Assembly: GCA_902705865.1 (NCBI GenBank)
Contig: CACSIO010000012.1
Span: 620,001-684,000, forward strand
DNA: 64,000 bases
Direction: 5' to 3'
Source of the DNA: BD1-7 clade bacterium
GTDB lineage: Bacteria > Pseudomonadota > Gammaproteobacteria > Pseudomonadales > DT-91
The translations under genes were made by a program, and so were the position numbers. Below the pieces are notes generated by a model. The model was not told where the DNA came from and did not search any database. It worked only from the letters and a program-made list of their open reading frames with translations. This document shows, piece by piece, positions 1-8,540 of the stretch (within the stretch, counting starts at the first letter, position 1; every line of letters begins with the position of its first letter).

Positions 1-9
1 ACTGTCAGG

Positions 10-468
10 TTATGAAGTTGCAGATGTGTCGATCGTTTGATCAGTCTGAAACACGTTTAAATTGGCTTTTGCCAGAGGGCTGCCATCGGCACTTTCGATG
101 ATGCATTCAAACGATGCCAAGCCGGTATCGCCTCGAAGCAGTTCTTTGACTCTAACGGTGAGAGTCTGGCCAACCGTAAAACTCGCCAGTTCGCACCAAT
201 AGCGGCGGGTACCTAATAGCAAGCCGGCCTTTACCGGTTCGCTGTCGTGTCTGGCATGTTCGCCAGCCATCGCAGCAATTGTCTGCGCCATGTATTCGAT
301 TCCGATCCATGAAGGCACCTGATCTTGCGAACCACTAAAGCGATCGGCATTGAGAACATCGACTTCTGCGACGGCAAAATTTTCGCCACATTCAATCAAA
401 CGATCAATGAGCACCATATTGCCCGCATGTGGCACCAGGGACTCTACAGGAATTGTTGAATCAATCAT
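10..468 (-). CDS. apeP: APE 3-hydroxyacyl-ACP dehydratase, hotdog fold (ApeP-like)
   Basis: 152 aa hotdog-fold protein of the ApeP type. Together with the ApeI-like partner (10335-10706) it should dehydrate the 3-hydroxyacyl chain during aryl polyene elongation, as the ApeI:ApeP pair is known to do. The N-terminal PHAGNMVLIDRL segment (His14) resembles the FabZ [12 protein letters not shown] motif and supplies the likely catalytic His. The ATG at 468 overlaps the end of the upstream ketosynthase by 8 bases, so translation is probably coupled. It is the last complete gene of the operon; apeQ (ketoreductase) and apeR (ketosynthase) would be expected beyond base 1 but cannot be seen. Family call is firm, symbol rests on synteny. 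Confidence 0.85.
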   Translation of the reverse strand: MIDSTIPVESLVPHAGNMVLIDRLIECGENFAVAEVDVLNADRFSGSQDQVPSWIGIEYMAQTIAAMAGEHARHDSEPVKAGLLLGTRRYWCELASFTVGQTLTVRVKELLRGDTGLASFECIIESADGSPLAKANLNVFQTDQTIDTSATS

Positions 469-1657
469 TATTCAATCCAATGAGTAAACTCGTGTTGTTA
501 CCGCCAAAGGCAAATGAATTGCTCAGGCAGTTTTTAATTTCAGCTGCGGGGGTATTGTCTTTAACAATGTTGAGAGGGGCAATATCCGGGTCGTATTCTT
601 GATCCCACCGCTGAGCAGGTATTTTGATCGCTCCGTGTTCAATGGTTTTTTCAATCAATAACGCACATAACCCCAATTCTGTTGCTGCGGCCGCACCGAG
701 AGTGTGGCCCGTTAGACTTTTGGTTGAACTAATTGCGGCGCTATCGCTGACGAGCCGGTAAACAGCTTTGCTTTCCATAGCATCATTGAGTGGGGTCGCA
801 GTGCCATGCAGGTTGACATAATCAACCTGCTCAGCAGGTAAGTCGGCTTGTGTTAAAGCCTGCTGCATTGCTGAAAATGCGCCGTTACCGGTTGGATCTG
901 GCGCTGAAATATGGTGCGCATCTGAGCTTTGTCCGACACCTTTCAGTTCAAGTTTGGATGGAATGCCGCTGATGATAAAACAAGCTGCAGCTTCACCAAT
1001 GTTGATACCGTTCCTATTGATGCTTAATGGATTGCAAACTTGTTGGCTAACGGATTCTAACGATGAAAATCCTTGAATGGTTAATCGACAAAGAGTATCT
1101 GCACCGCCGGTAATAACCGCATCACAAACGCCGGTATTGATGAGGCGGCGGGCTGTGGCAAAGGCATTGCCACTGGACGAGCACGCAGTTGATATCAGTA
1201 TACCTGGGCCTTTGATATCAAATGCTTCTTTCAAAAAGTCGATGCCAGCCCCCATGCCGTGTTGGCTGAATGTATAATCAGATGCTGGTATACCGTCGTT
1301 TTTGACCGCGTGCTCAAGCCCATCTTCAGCCACCGAAATACCGGATGTGCTGGTGCCGATCACTAGCCCGATACGATCGTTACCAAATCGCTGTTTTAAT
1401 GCAGACAACGTTGTCGTCATTTGCGAGATGATGGTGTGTAACAGCCGATTATTGCGGCTGTTGTAGCGCGTGTACTCAGGCGCTAATTCAGGGAGTTCGG
1501 ATGTCAATTTCCCGACCGGGCAGATCATGCCGGGCGAATATTTTTCGGTAGATGTCATCCCCGGGCTATTGCCCGCCTGCCAATTATTCCAGACATCGTT
1601 TTTATCGATACCTAGTGCATTTGCCATGGCGTAGTCGTTAATGTAGATACGGCTCAT
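461..1657 (-). CDS. apeO: APE beta-ketoacyl-ACP synthase (ApeO-like)
   Basis: 398 aa thiolase-fold ketosynthase that should condense malonyl-ACP units onto the growing aryl polyene. The full KS triad is visible: Cys159 in TACSSSG, His284 in LHGTATPLND and His318 in LTGHTLGAA, plus the C-terminal SFAFGGNN loop. It is therefore the active partner of the pair formed with the Cys-less ApeC-like chain-length factor at 14140-14859. It lies between the DUF3261 lipoprotein and apeP, the usual place of apeO. FabF-type housekeeping function is the alternative, but the operon context argues against it. Confidence 0.87.
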   Translation of the reverse strand: MSRIYINDYAMANALGIDKNDVWNNWQAGNSPGMTSTEKYSPGMICPVGKLTSELPELAPEYTRYNSRNNRLLHTIISQMTTTLSALKQRFGNDRIGLVIGTSTSGISVAEDGLEHAVKNDGIPASDYTFSQHGMGAGIDFLKEAFDIKGPGILISTACSSSGNAFATARRLINTGVCDAVITGGADTLCRLTIQGFSSLESVSQQVCNPLSINRNGINIGEAAACFIISGIPSKLELKGVGQSSDAHHISAPDPTGNGAFSAMQQALTQADLPAEQVDYVNLHGTATPLNDAMESKAVYRLVSDSAAISSTKSLTGHTLGAAAATELGLCALLIEKTIEHGAIKIPAQRWDQEYDPDIAPLNIVKDNTPAAEIKNCLSNSFAFGGNNTSLLIGLNND

Positions 1658-1695
1658 ACTTATCGTCTTATTGTGAAACTCACAGGTTTTTGTCG

Positions 1696-2301
1696 TTATT
1701 GCAGTGTTTCAATGGTTAGTTTCTGAGTAATGTCTTTACCGTCAAAATGGGTCAACTCAATAGGTTTCTCTTCAAAAATGGGATACTTAATCTCTACAAT
1801 AAGTACACCGTTAAAATAGAACTCCCGTAAGCGTGCTTTTGCCGTTAAAGACCATTCAGGCGGCAATAACTTTTTGATAGCCTCACTGTCGAGGTAGGTC
1901 ATCATCAGGGCAGGGATAATAAAATTCGGATCGGTCAACGACGTATTTAACAAGGTCGTTTGCACCGACGGTGATTTTGTTGTGTCTACCCACTGAGCGT
2001 TGAATAGGCTTAGCCCTGTCGGCGTCAATGCAGCTATGCCGGTGTGGTCAGGCGTAAACTCGACGACAGCAAGAAAAGATTGCTGCGAAGAGCCTTGTTT
2101 CGCGACCACTTCTGACTGAATGACACGTCGCTGATCCGCTGCCGATTCGATATACATGATATCCGGCAATTGGCGACCTGCACAGGCGGTGAGCCATAGT
2201 GCGGCTAAAGCGACCAAACTAACTAACCCTGTTTTGCGGCAGTATTCGGGCAAATTCCGCAAAGAAAATCGCTTGTCGATTGCTGTGCTCATAAAATTCA
2301 T
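1696..2301 (-). CDS. DUF3261 family outer-membrane lipoprotein of APE cluster
   Basis: 201 aa lipoprotein. An open frame extends upstream to 2496, but that part overlaps the flavoprotein gene; ATG 2301 is preceded by GGAGG and is the better start. A basic N-terminus and hydrophobic stretch end in the lipobox LTAC (cleavage before Cys). The rest matches the DUF3261 family found in aryl polyene clusters next to the LolA-like and MMPL export proteins, so a role in delivering or holding the polyene lipid at the outer membrane is inferred. The position between the exporter and apeO suggests it is the apeN counterpart, but I am not sure of that symbol. No catalytic motif is visible. Confidence 0.75.
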   Translation of the reverse strand: MNFMSTAIDKRFSLRNLPEYCRKTGLVSLVALAALWLTACAGRQLPDIMYIESAADQRRVIQSEVVAKQGSSQQSFLAVVEFTPDHTGIAALTPTGLSLFNAQWVDTTKSPSVQTTLLNTSLTDPNFIIPALMMTYLDSEAIKKLLPPEWSLTAKARLREFYFNGVLIVEIKYPIFEEKPIELTHFDGKDITQKLTIETLQ

Positions 2302-2321
2302 ACCGCCTCCATCGTTTTCAA

Positions 2322-3551
2322 TCAAGTCGTGGCTTCGCAGAGCCCAGCCAAGGTTTCGATACGTTTCTTCGGGCGTTTCACAAACGGGTTTGTGGTATCC
2401 CACGCGTAACCGGCCAAAATCGAACAGATTGAGAGCTTGACGTTTTCTGTCGGTTTTTCGAAGAAAATAACCTTCTGTAAATCGCCGTTGTACCAACTCT
2501 CAACATACGCACGGAAGGTATTTACACCGAGTTGCAGTTCTTCCGCGTATTCCTTTTGCCAATCGACTGTTTCGCCGTTCAGGTGTTTTTCAACCAAGGG
2601 CACGATCAGCGATGCTGATTTCATCGCGATGGTTACACCCGAGGAAAAGATCGGATCAAGGAACTCTCCAGCATTGCCTAGCAGCGCGTAGTTTTTTCCC
2701 CACAAGCTTTTTACATTCGCTGAGTAACCGGAAATCTGATTGACGCGGGTATCGAATACCGCGTTTGTCAGCAATGCAGCCAGGGATGGGGTTTGTTCAA
2801 TAATGGTTTGCAGTTTTTCCTGAGGATCGCCTTCATATGAGGCAAAGAACGATTCTTCAGCGACGACACCGACGCTGGCGCGACCATTGCTGAACGGAAT
2901 CAACCAGAACCACACATCTTCATGCTCGGGGTGTATCGCAATGGTGATTTTGTGACGGTCGTAGTCTGGGTCAGTAATGTTATCTTCAACATGCGTAAAC
3001 AAAGACTGCCGTGAAGGGAAGTTTGACGGTGTCTCAAGGTCGAGCATACGTGGCAAGACTCGGCCAAAGCCGCTGGCATCAAGAACATATTTGGCTTGAT
3101 ATTGTAGTGTCTCTCCGGCTTGGTTTTTCGCGGTGACGATCGGGGCTGGGCCGTCCATATCGACTGCAGTGATCTCTTCCTGATAGCGTATCTCTACGCC
3201 GGCAGCGGAGGCATTATCTGCAAGAATTTGATCAAACCGGGCGCGTTGAACCTGAAATGTTGTGCCGGGCCCTTCAGATGATTTTTTACGAAAATCAAAT
3301 GTCGACTTGTTGCCGTTTTCAAGGAATACGGCACCGTCTTTGTACTGAAACCCTTCGTTAACAACGTCGTCAAGCATTCCCGCTTGTTCGAGGTATACCA
3401 TTGCCTGTGGTAGCAGGCTCTCGCCGATTGAGAATCTCGGAAACTGCGCACGTTCCAGCACAATGGTGCTGATCCCCTTTGCGTGCAGGAGTTTCGAGGC
3501 AAGTGCACCGGATGGGCCGGCACCAATTATGACTACATCTGTCTTGCGCAT
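2322..3551 (-). CDS. FAD-dependent oxidoreductase / tryptophan-halogenase-like flavoprotein
   Basis: 409 aa flavoprotein. The N-terminal Rossmann fold is clear: GAGPSGALASKLL near residue 11, an acidic/basic LER end of strand 2, then RFSIGESLLPQ, typical of the geranylgeranyl reductase / flavin-dependent halogenase superfamily. In the middle is WFWLIP, which fits the WxWxIP signature of flavin-dependent halogenases. Halogenases decorate related pigments (xanthomonadins, flexirubins), so this enzyme may halogenate or oxidise the aryl head group. It starts 3 bases after the exporter ends and is plainly part of the operon. A dehydrogenase or hydroxylase role is the alternative; the motif alone does not decide. 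Confidence 0.78.
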   Translation of the reverse strand: MRKTDVVIIGAGPSGALASKLLHAKGISTIVLERAQFPRFSIGESLLPQAMVYLEQAGMLDDVVNEGFQYKDGAVFLENGNKSTFDFRKKSSEGPGTTFQVQRARFDQILADNASAAGVEIRYQEEITAVDMDGPAPIVTAKNQAGETLQYQAKYVLDASGFGRVLPRMLDLETPSNFPSRQSLFTHVEDNITDPDYDRHKITIAIHPEHEDVWFWLIPFSNGRASVGVVAEESFFASYEGDPQEKLQTIIEQTPSLAALLTNAVFDTRVNQISGYSANVKSLWGKNYALLGNAGEFLDPIFSSGVTIAMKSASLIVPLVEKHLNGETVDWQKEYAEELQLGVNTFRAYVESWYNGDLQKVIFFEKPTENVKLSICSILAGYAWDTTNPFVKRPKKRIETLAGLCEATT

Positions 3552-3554
3552 GAG

Positions 3555-5897
3555 TTACTGACTTCTTGACGGAGTTAAGGGGGCGATGATAGCGGCACTG
3601 ATTACGCCCAGGGTTAAAGTTATGCCAAAGGCACTGATAACAGAGGTATCGCTGACGCCCAACATGCCAAAAGCGAGCAAGGTAGTAATCAGCGACAATA
3701 ACACCGCAAGCGCGGTGCTATGTTTGTGGCCGCTGCTTAAATGATAAAAGATGGCGTAGTCGAGACTTATGCCAAGGATCAAAAGCAGCGCAAATACATT
3801 AAACAGAGTGATGGGTGCATCACCATAACCGAGTGCGGCCAAGGTCAGCATGATCGCCGTGACCGGCGTCATCAAAATCGCGATAGCTGATTTAATGCCA
3901 ACAACCAGAGAAAGAATCACCAGAATCAACAACACGATGACAACAAGAAATTGTCCGGTTTGTTGTCGATAGTGTTTCAGCAATGCGGAGTAGTCGGCAA
4001 CCTGATCAACCCAAAGGATGTTGTTTCCGTCTGCGAGACTTCTGAGGGAATCGACAGCCGACTGCCCACTAATACCTGACAGTGTCACCATACTGGCACA
4101 TTCCGGATTGCAGCCAAGCCAGTAGCCGGCGATATGCTCAGGCATAGCGGCAACAAAGGTATCAACATTCAGTTGTTGTTGGGCTTTTTTGAACGCGGTG
4201 AGAATGCCTTGCTGTTCGGTTTCTGCCATGCCTAATTGTGTCAAAAAATCGGAGATTACCGCTGTGTCGAACAGTGTTTGATAAAGCTGATAGTTGCTTT
4301 TTTGATCGTGTGTTGTTGGGTAGTAGTCGGTCAAACCATGCATTCCAGCAAGCTGTTTGTCGTGTATTTGGGTCTTAACGAGCTGGCGTAAGTGGCTTTC
4401 GTTTTCGGCGACGTCATCGGGTGTTTGGCCCGTCACGAGAAAAAACCGAGAGTCTGTCTGTGCACCCAAGAGAGATTTAATACGGTCTTCCTGTTGCTTA
4501 AGCTCGCTCGGAACATCTTGAAAATGGCGAATATCATCATCAACGCGATTTTGTATTGAGCCAATCAGAATAAATACGGCAACAGCGCCCACAAGAACGC
4601 CAGGGCGCCGAAAGAAAACCGCAGGCCAATCAACGGTTAAACGATGGGTAATACCATTGAGTGGCATAGCGTGTGTAAACATGCATCCGTGAAAACAGAA
4701 GGGGAATAGCAATACAACGGTTGCCCAGGCACCAAGCAAACCCGCCGCTGAAAACACTGCAATCTGCTGTAGCCCCGGGAATGGCGAAAAATACAGGCCG
4801 CTGAATGCAAACACCGAGGTTGCCATGCCTAATGTAATGCCGGGGAATATCTCAGCCAGGCGTTGCAGGGCAGAGCGGTCTTGTTTCTCAAAAAATGCGC
4901 AAAAATAATGAAACGCATAATCGACTGAAATGCCGATCAAACTACTGCCGAACACCAGCGTCAGTAAGTGGATTTCGGAGAATAAAACCAGAGAGGCAGT
5001 GAAGCCACAACTTATTCCGAAGCCGATTGAGGTGAGCGTTAAGAAAAGAGGGCGCGCCGAACGAAACGTGACGAATACCAGCAAAACAATCGCAAGAATC
5101 GAAATCGTGCCAACGGTCGATACTTCGGATTCTGCACTTTGTGCGCCAAAGGCGGTATACAGAGGTAAACCCGCGGCCAATACCGTCGTCTTTTGTTGGC
5201 TTGCGGTGTGTTTGATATTCGAATAGACGCCCAAAAGCTGGCGGTAATAGCCCATTCCGGTGGCTTTTCCTGATGCGTCGGTGGTTATCAATGCGAAATA
5301 GTCACCGGTGGCGTTGTCTTTAACGATCGGGGTTTCATCCACGAGCGATAATTGATCCGGGCTAAGGCTGGCGAGGTAGTCGCCAAAGGTATGAAGTGGG
5401 TCTTGTTGCAAAGTCGCGAGTCGTTCCAAACCCAGAGGGCTGTAAATAACTTGAAGGCCCTGTTGAATATATTCTGCAGGCGAATGTGTGAGTGCGTTTT
5501 GATCCGCTGGTGTCATCAACAAAAAGCGATACGGGGATAATTTTTGGTAAACCGAGGCTTGATCACCGAGCTTAATGGCCCGTTCGACCTCCGTGAACAG
5601 GTTGCTCGCTAACAGATCCTTTTCAATGGACTTAGCGTGTTTTACGGCATCTTCAGCAGTTACGCCCGATGCCATGAAAATAACCCGATTGTTGAGTCTT
5701 TCTTTCTGGCGTGCGACGGCAGCTTGCACCACTGGACGTTGATCCGCTGCGGGTAGCAAAGAAAAAATGTCGCTCGAAAGCTTGAGGCTCGGCCACTGGG
5801 ATATTGCCGCGGCGCCAATACACAGCACTAACAGCAACCATACTAGTAGTCGGGAAATCGCCGAAAAGCGCGAGTCGGCGTCAGTTTTTGAACGCAT
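3555..5897 (-). CDS. apeM: MMPL/RND-family exporter of aryl polyene lipid (ApeM-like)
   Basis: 780 aa inner-membrane protein with the duplicated RND/MMPL layout: one N-terminal TM segment, a periplasmic domain (about residues 45-245), a five- to six-helix bundle, a second periplasmic domain (about 440-620), and a second bundle. It resembles the predicted exporters (COG4258) of APE clusters. With the LolA-like protein just upstream (overlap of 17 bases) and the DUF3261 lipoprotein it should form the route that moves the polyene lipid to the outer membrane. The ATG at 5897 lies inside the end of the LolA-like gene, suggesting coupling. Confidence 0.82.
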   Translation of the reverse strand: MRSKTDADSRFSAISRLLVWLLLVLCIGAAAISQWPSLKLSSDIFSLLPAADQRPVVQAAVARQKERLNNRVIFMASGVTAEDAVKHAKSIEKDLLASNLFTEVERAIKLGDQASVYQKLSPYRFLLMTPADQNALTHSPAEYIQQGLQVIYSPLGLERLATLQQDPLHTFGDYLASLSPDQLSLVDETPIVKDNATGDYFALITTDASGKATGMGYYRQLLGVYSNIKHTASQQKTTVLAAGLPLYTAFGAQSAESEVSTVGTISILAIVLLVFVTFRSARPLFLTLTSIGFGISCGFTASLVLFSEIHLLTLVFGSSLIGISVDYAFHYFCAFFEKQDRSALQRLAEIFPGITLGMATSVFAFSGLYFSPFPGLQQIAVFSAAGLLGAWATVVLLFPFCFHGCMFTHAMPLNGITHRLTVDWPAVFFRRPGVLVGAVAVFILIGSIQNRVDDDIRHFQDVPSELKQQEDRIKSLLGAQTDSRFFLVTGQTPDDVAENESHLRQLVKTQIHDKQLAGMHGLTDYYPTTHDQKSNYQLYQTLFDTAVISDFLTQLGMAETEQQGILTAFKKAQQQLNVDTFVAAMPEHIAGYWLGCNPECASMVTLSGISGQSAVDSLRSLADGNNILWVDQVADYSALLKHYRQQTGQFLVVIVLLILVILSLVVGIKSAIAILMTPVTAIMLTLAALGYGDAPITLFNVFALLLILGISLDYAIFYHLSSGHKHSTALAVLLSLITTLLAFGMLGVSDTSVISAFGITLTLGVISAAIIAPLTPSRSQ

Positions 5898-6558
5898 ATA
5901 ACAGCTCTTTTGGAGCGCTGCCGTAGTGTTTCAAATTATTGAAACGGATGTCTGTGTGGTCGCCAGTCGCTTCGTTGAGCGTCAAGCTTTCTATCAGCTG
6001 ATCTCCACGCAGAGTGATGTGTGTTATCGCTTTGCGCATAATCGCCGAATTTGGCGTCAACACCAATTCCCAGCTGGCGTTGTCGATGTGATTAATCTTC
6101 GCCGAAAACTGTTGTTCGAGCGCATTCAAATCACCGGCTAACACATGATTAAAAATACCACCGATATACTGCATGGATTTTGCTACGCGGGCTGAGTTAG
6201 CTTGGGAGAAGCGGGTTTCTTCCGGGGTGATAATTAAGCGTGAGGCTACCGGCTTGTTGACCTGCCAAATAATCCCTTCACCTTTGACTACAACAAAATA
6301 GCCCGATGAGTTAAGTGGTCGAGTAAGGACTTGCAGGTGTTTTTCCTGCGTGAAATCACCTTTGATAGCCGCAGGCTGTATCAGGCGACTCTCAATCGTT
6401 TGCAGCGCTTGCTCTGTGGAGTCATTCGCGTGTAAAAGCGCTGACGCAGCAAGCAACGCGAGTAGCAAAAGAACAGACAGGCCATGTTTCACCCATGGTC
6501 TGTTGGTTAATTCTGCTGTGGTGACTGCCATGTCTATCGACGGCGCATTAGAATGCAT
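5881..6558 (-). CDS. apeL: LolA-like periplasmic carrier (ApeL-like)
   Basis: 225 aa from ATG 6558, preceded by GGAG and overlapping the thioesterase stop. The open frame runs 25 codons further upstream, but only inside the thioesterase gene. A hydrophobic signal sequence (about residues 25-43) ends at a likely LHA|ND cleavage site. The mature part resembles outer-membrane lipoprotein carrier LolA (early TIESRLIQPAAIKGDFTQ segment, then a beta-rich half-barrel). In APE clusters such proteins are thought to ferry the polyene lipid across the periplasm. The housekeeping lolA is a different gene, normally near ftsK. Confidence 0.8.
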   Translation of the reverse strand: MHSNAPSIDMAVTTAELTNRPWVKHGLSVLLLLALLAASALLHANDSTEQALQTIESRLIQPAAIKGDFTQEKHLQVLTRPLNSSGYFVVVKGEGIIWQVNKPVASRLIITPEETRFSQANSARVAKSMQYIGGIFNHVLAGDLNALEQQFSAKINHIDNASWELVLTPNSAIMRKAITHITLRGDQLIESLTLNEATGDHTDIRFNNLKHYGSAPKELLYAFKN

Positions 6559-7000
6559 AAGGAACTCCGACTTTATCAAACAGGATTTTTGGGCTGGCCA
6601 AACACATTTCCTGTTTCTCCATATCGACGGCAACCTGAACCGTATGACCTTTAGTCAGGCGTTTGCCGGTTGCAGCATCCGTCACCAAATATTTTACTTT
6701 TAGCCGATACTCGCACTCAATCAGTGTAGCTTTGACACGAATAATTTGCTGAAACTCAGAAGGTTGGACATACCGCACATGTAGGTCGATAACCGGCCAG
6801 GCAAAGCCGGACGCCTCCATCTGTTTGTAGTTGTAATCCATTTTATCGAACAAGGCACAACGTGCGATTTCGAAATAGCGCACGTAATGGCCATGCCACG
6901 CGATTGCTAGCAAATCGACATCGTGAAACGGAATTTCAATATCAACTTCTGCGCTCCACTTTTCTTGCAGCGCTTTGTCGATTGATGCCTTATTGGTCAT
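6548..7000 (-). CDS. apeK: 4HBT-type acyl thioesterase (ApeK-like)
   Basis: 150 aa hotdog thioesterase. I place the start at ATG 7000, which overlaps the ammonia-lyase stop (ATGACCAATAA); the longer frame to 7042 lies wholly inside that gene. The PFHDVDLLAIAWHGHYVRYFE-like region near residues 24-44 is the 4-hydroxybenzoyl-CoA thioesterase signature with its catalytic Asp. It should release mis-primed or finished acyl chains from ACP or CoA in polyene synthesis. An editing role is as likely as product release. Confidence 0.8.
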   Translation of the reverse strand: MTNKASIDKALQEKWSAEVDIEIPFHDVDLLAIAWHGHYVRYFEIARCALFDKMDYNYKQMEASGFAWPVIDLHVRYVQPSEFQQIIRVKATLIECEYRLKVKYLVTDAATGKRLTKGHTVQVAVDMEKQEMCLASPKILFDKVGVPYAF

Positions 7001-8534
7001 ACAGGCTCCAGTGCTGGTGCTGAATTTTGGCAACGGTATCACGCAAGTCGAATTCTAGGGCGCGGTCTTGCTCAAGAAACTCGAAGTATTCAGAGACCTG
7101 ATTCATGGTCGTCACAACGGCACTTGAAAGCTCGGCGCTGTCGATGTCATTTTGACGAATTCGCAAGTGAACGCCCTGAGTTGCTGCCAGTAACATGGCC
7201 GCAGCCACTTGCTCGGTCAGCTGCAAGACGCGCATGCAATCGCGTGCCGCGATGGTTCCCATGCTGACTTTATCTTGGTTGTGGCATTCGGTGCTGCGAG
7301 AAAACACACTTGCTGGCATGGTGTGCTTGAGTGCTTCTGCGGTCCAAGCGGATGCACCAATTTGCACCGCTTTAAATCCGTGGTTGATGGCTAAGGTATC
7401 GCCTTCAGCTCCTGATAAATTAGCGGGTAAACCGTGATTGAACTTAGGGTCCACCAATTGTGCCAGCTGACGATCTAGCAGATCAGCAAGGTTCGCAACC
7501 GTGTTTTTCATGCTGTCCATCGCAAAAGCAATGTGACCGCCATAAAAGTGGCCACCATGGAGTACTTGCTCGGATTCGCCATCGATAATCGGGTTGTCGT
7601 TGGCACTGTTGAGTTCGTTTTCAATCAGCTGGCGGAACATCGGTAGGGTGTCTTGCAACACGCCGATAACGTGGGGAGCACAGCGTAGAGAATATCGATC
7701 TTGCAGTCGTGATGAGTGGCGGGGCGCGTCACCAACGTTGAGATCGTCGTGAATCCATGCTGCGATCTGGTTTTGCCCAGGGTGCGGTTTGACGGCAAAT
7801 AGTCGTGCATCAAAATGATAGGCGTTGCCGTCTGTTGCAATGGAGGCCAGTGAGGTGATGCGAGCCGAGAGCTTGGCCAAGTATTGCGATCGGGTAAAGG
7901 CCAAGCATGCCAGCGCAGTCATCACAGCGGTGCCATTCATAATGGCGAGACCTTCTTTTGGGCGTAATGTCAGTGGCTCGATACCAAGTTTGCTGAATAC
8001 CGTTGCGGTTGGTTGACGTTGCCCCTGATACATCACTTCCCGTTCACCACAGAGTACCGCAGCAATATAAGACAGCGGCGTCAGATCACCACTGGCGCCA
8101 ACAGAGCCTTCTTGAGGGATGATTGGCAGGATATCTTCTTGAATCAAGATTACCAATTGTTGCAGTAGCTCCATTCGTACCCCTGAAACACCCTGAGCTA
8201 GGCTGTTCAGTCGTACGGCGAGTATGGCGCGTGTTTCGGCTTCACTGAAAATATCGCCCAAGCCACACCCGTGGAAGGTGTACAGGTGTTGGGGAAGTTG
8301 CTCGACCAATTCGGCTGGCACAGCCCGTGTGCACGAATCGCCATAGCCGGTGGTGACGCCATAAATCCGGCCTTCTTCTTCGAGAAGGGTGTCGAGAAAA
8401 GCACAGCCTTTATCGATTTTGCTGATGAATTCTGGGCTGTCGCCGAGAACAACATCAATATCCTGTTGCGATATAGCCTGGATATGCTCAATCGAGAGGG
8501 GGGTACCGTCAAAAGTCAAAGTGGATGGTGTCAT
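6990..8534 (-). CDS. Aromatic amino acid ammonia-lyase (HAL/PAL/TAL family) of APE cluster
   Basis: 514 aa MIO-dependent lyase. The MIO tripeptide Ala147-Ser148-Gly149 sits in GSVGASGDLTPLSY, and the catalytic Tyr58 in YGVTTGYG is present. It should deaminate an aromatic amino acid to an aryl acrylate that feeds the acid ligase ApeH as polyene starter. At the substrate-selectivity pair (His89-Leu90 in Rhodobacter TAL) my eye alignment gives Phe87-His88, which is neither typical TAL (His-Leu) nor typical HAL (Ser-His), so the substrate is open. It lies within the operon between the acyltransferase (6-base gap) and the thioesterase (overlap). A housekeeping hut histidase is unlikely because no hut genes are near. 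Confidence 0.85.
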   Translation of the reverse strand: MTPSTLTFDGTPLSIEHIQAISQQDIDVVLGDSPEFISKIDKGCAFLDTLLEEEGRIYGVTTGYGDSCTRAVPAELVEQLPQHLYTFHGCGLGDIFSEAETRAILAVRLNSLAQGVSGVRMELLQQLVILIQEDILPIIPQEGSVGASGDLTPLSYIAAVLCGEREVMYQGQRQPTATVFSKLGIEPLTLRPKEGLAIMNGTAVMTALACLAFTRSQYLAKLSARITSLASIATDGNAYHFDARLFAVKPHPGQNQIAAWIHDDLNVGDAPRHSSRLQDRYSLRCAPHVIGVLQDTLPMFRQLIENELNSANDNPIIDGESEQVLHGGHFYGGHIAFAMDSMKNTVANLADLLDRQLAQLVDPKFNHGLPANLSGAEGDTLAINHGFKAVQIGASAWTAEALKHTMPASVFSRSTECHNQDKVSMGTIAARDCMRVLQLTEQVAAAMLLAATQGVHLRIRQNDIDSAELSSAVVTTMNQVSEYFEFLEQDRALEFDLRDTVAKIQHQHWSLYDQ

Positions 8535-8540
8535 GCTGAA

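Noticed and set aside
2302..2496. N-terminal extension of the DUF3261 lipoprotein
   Set aside because: It lies within the flavoprotein gene and would bury the lipoprotein signal; ATG 2301 has a GGAGG site.
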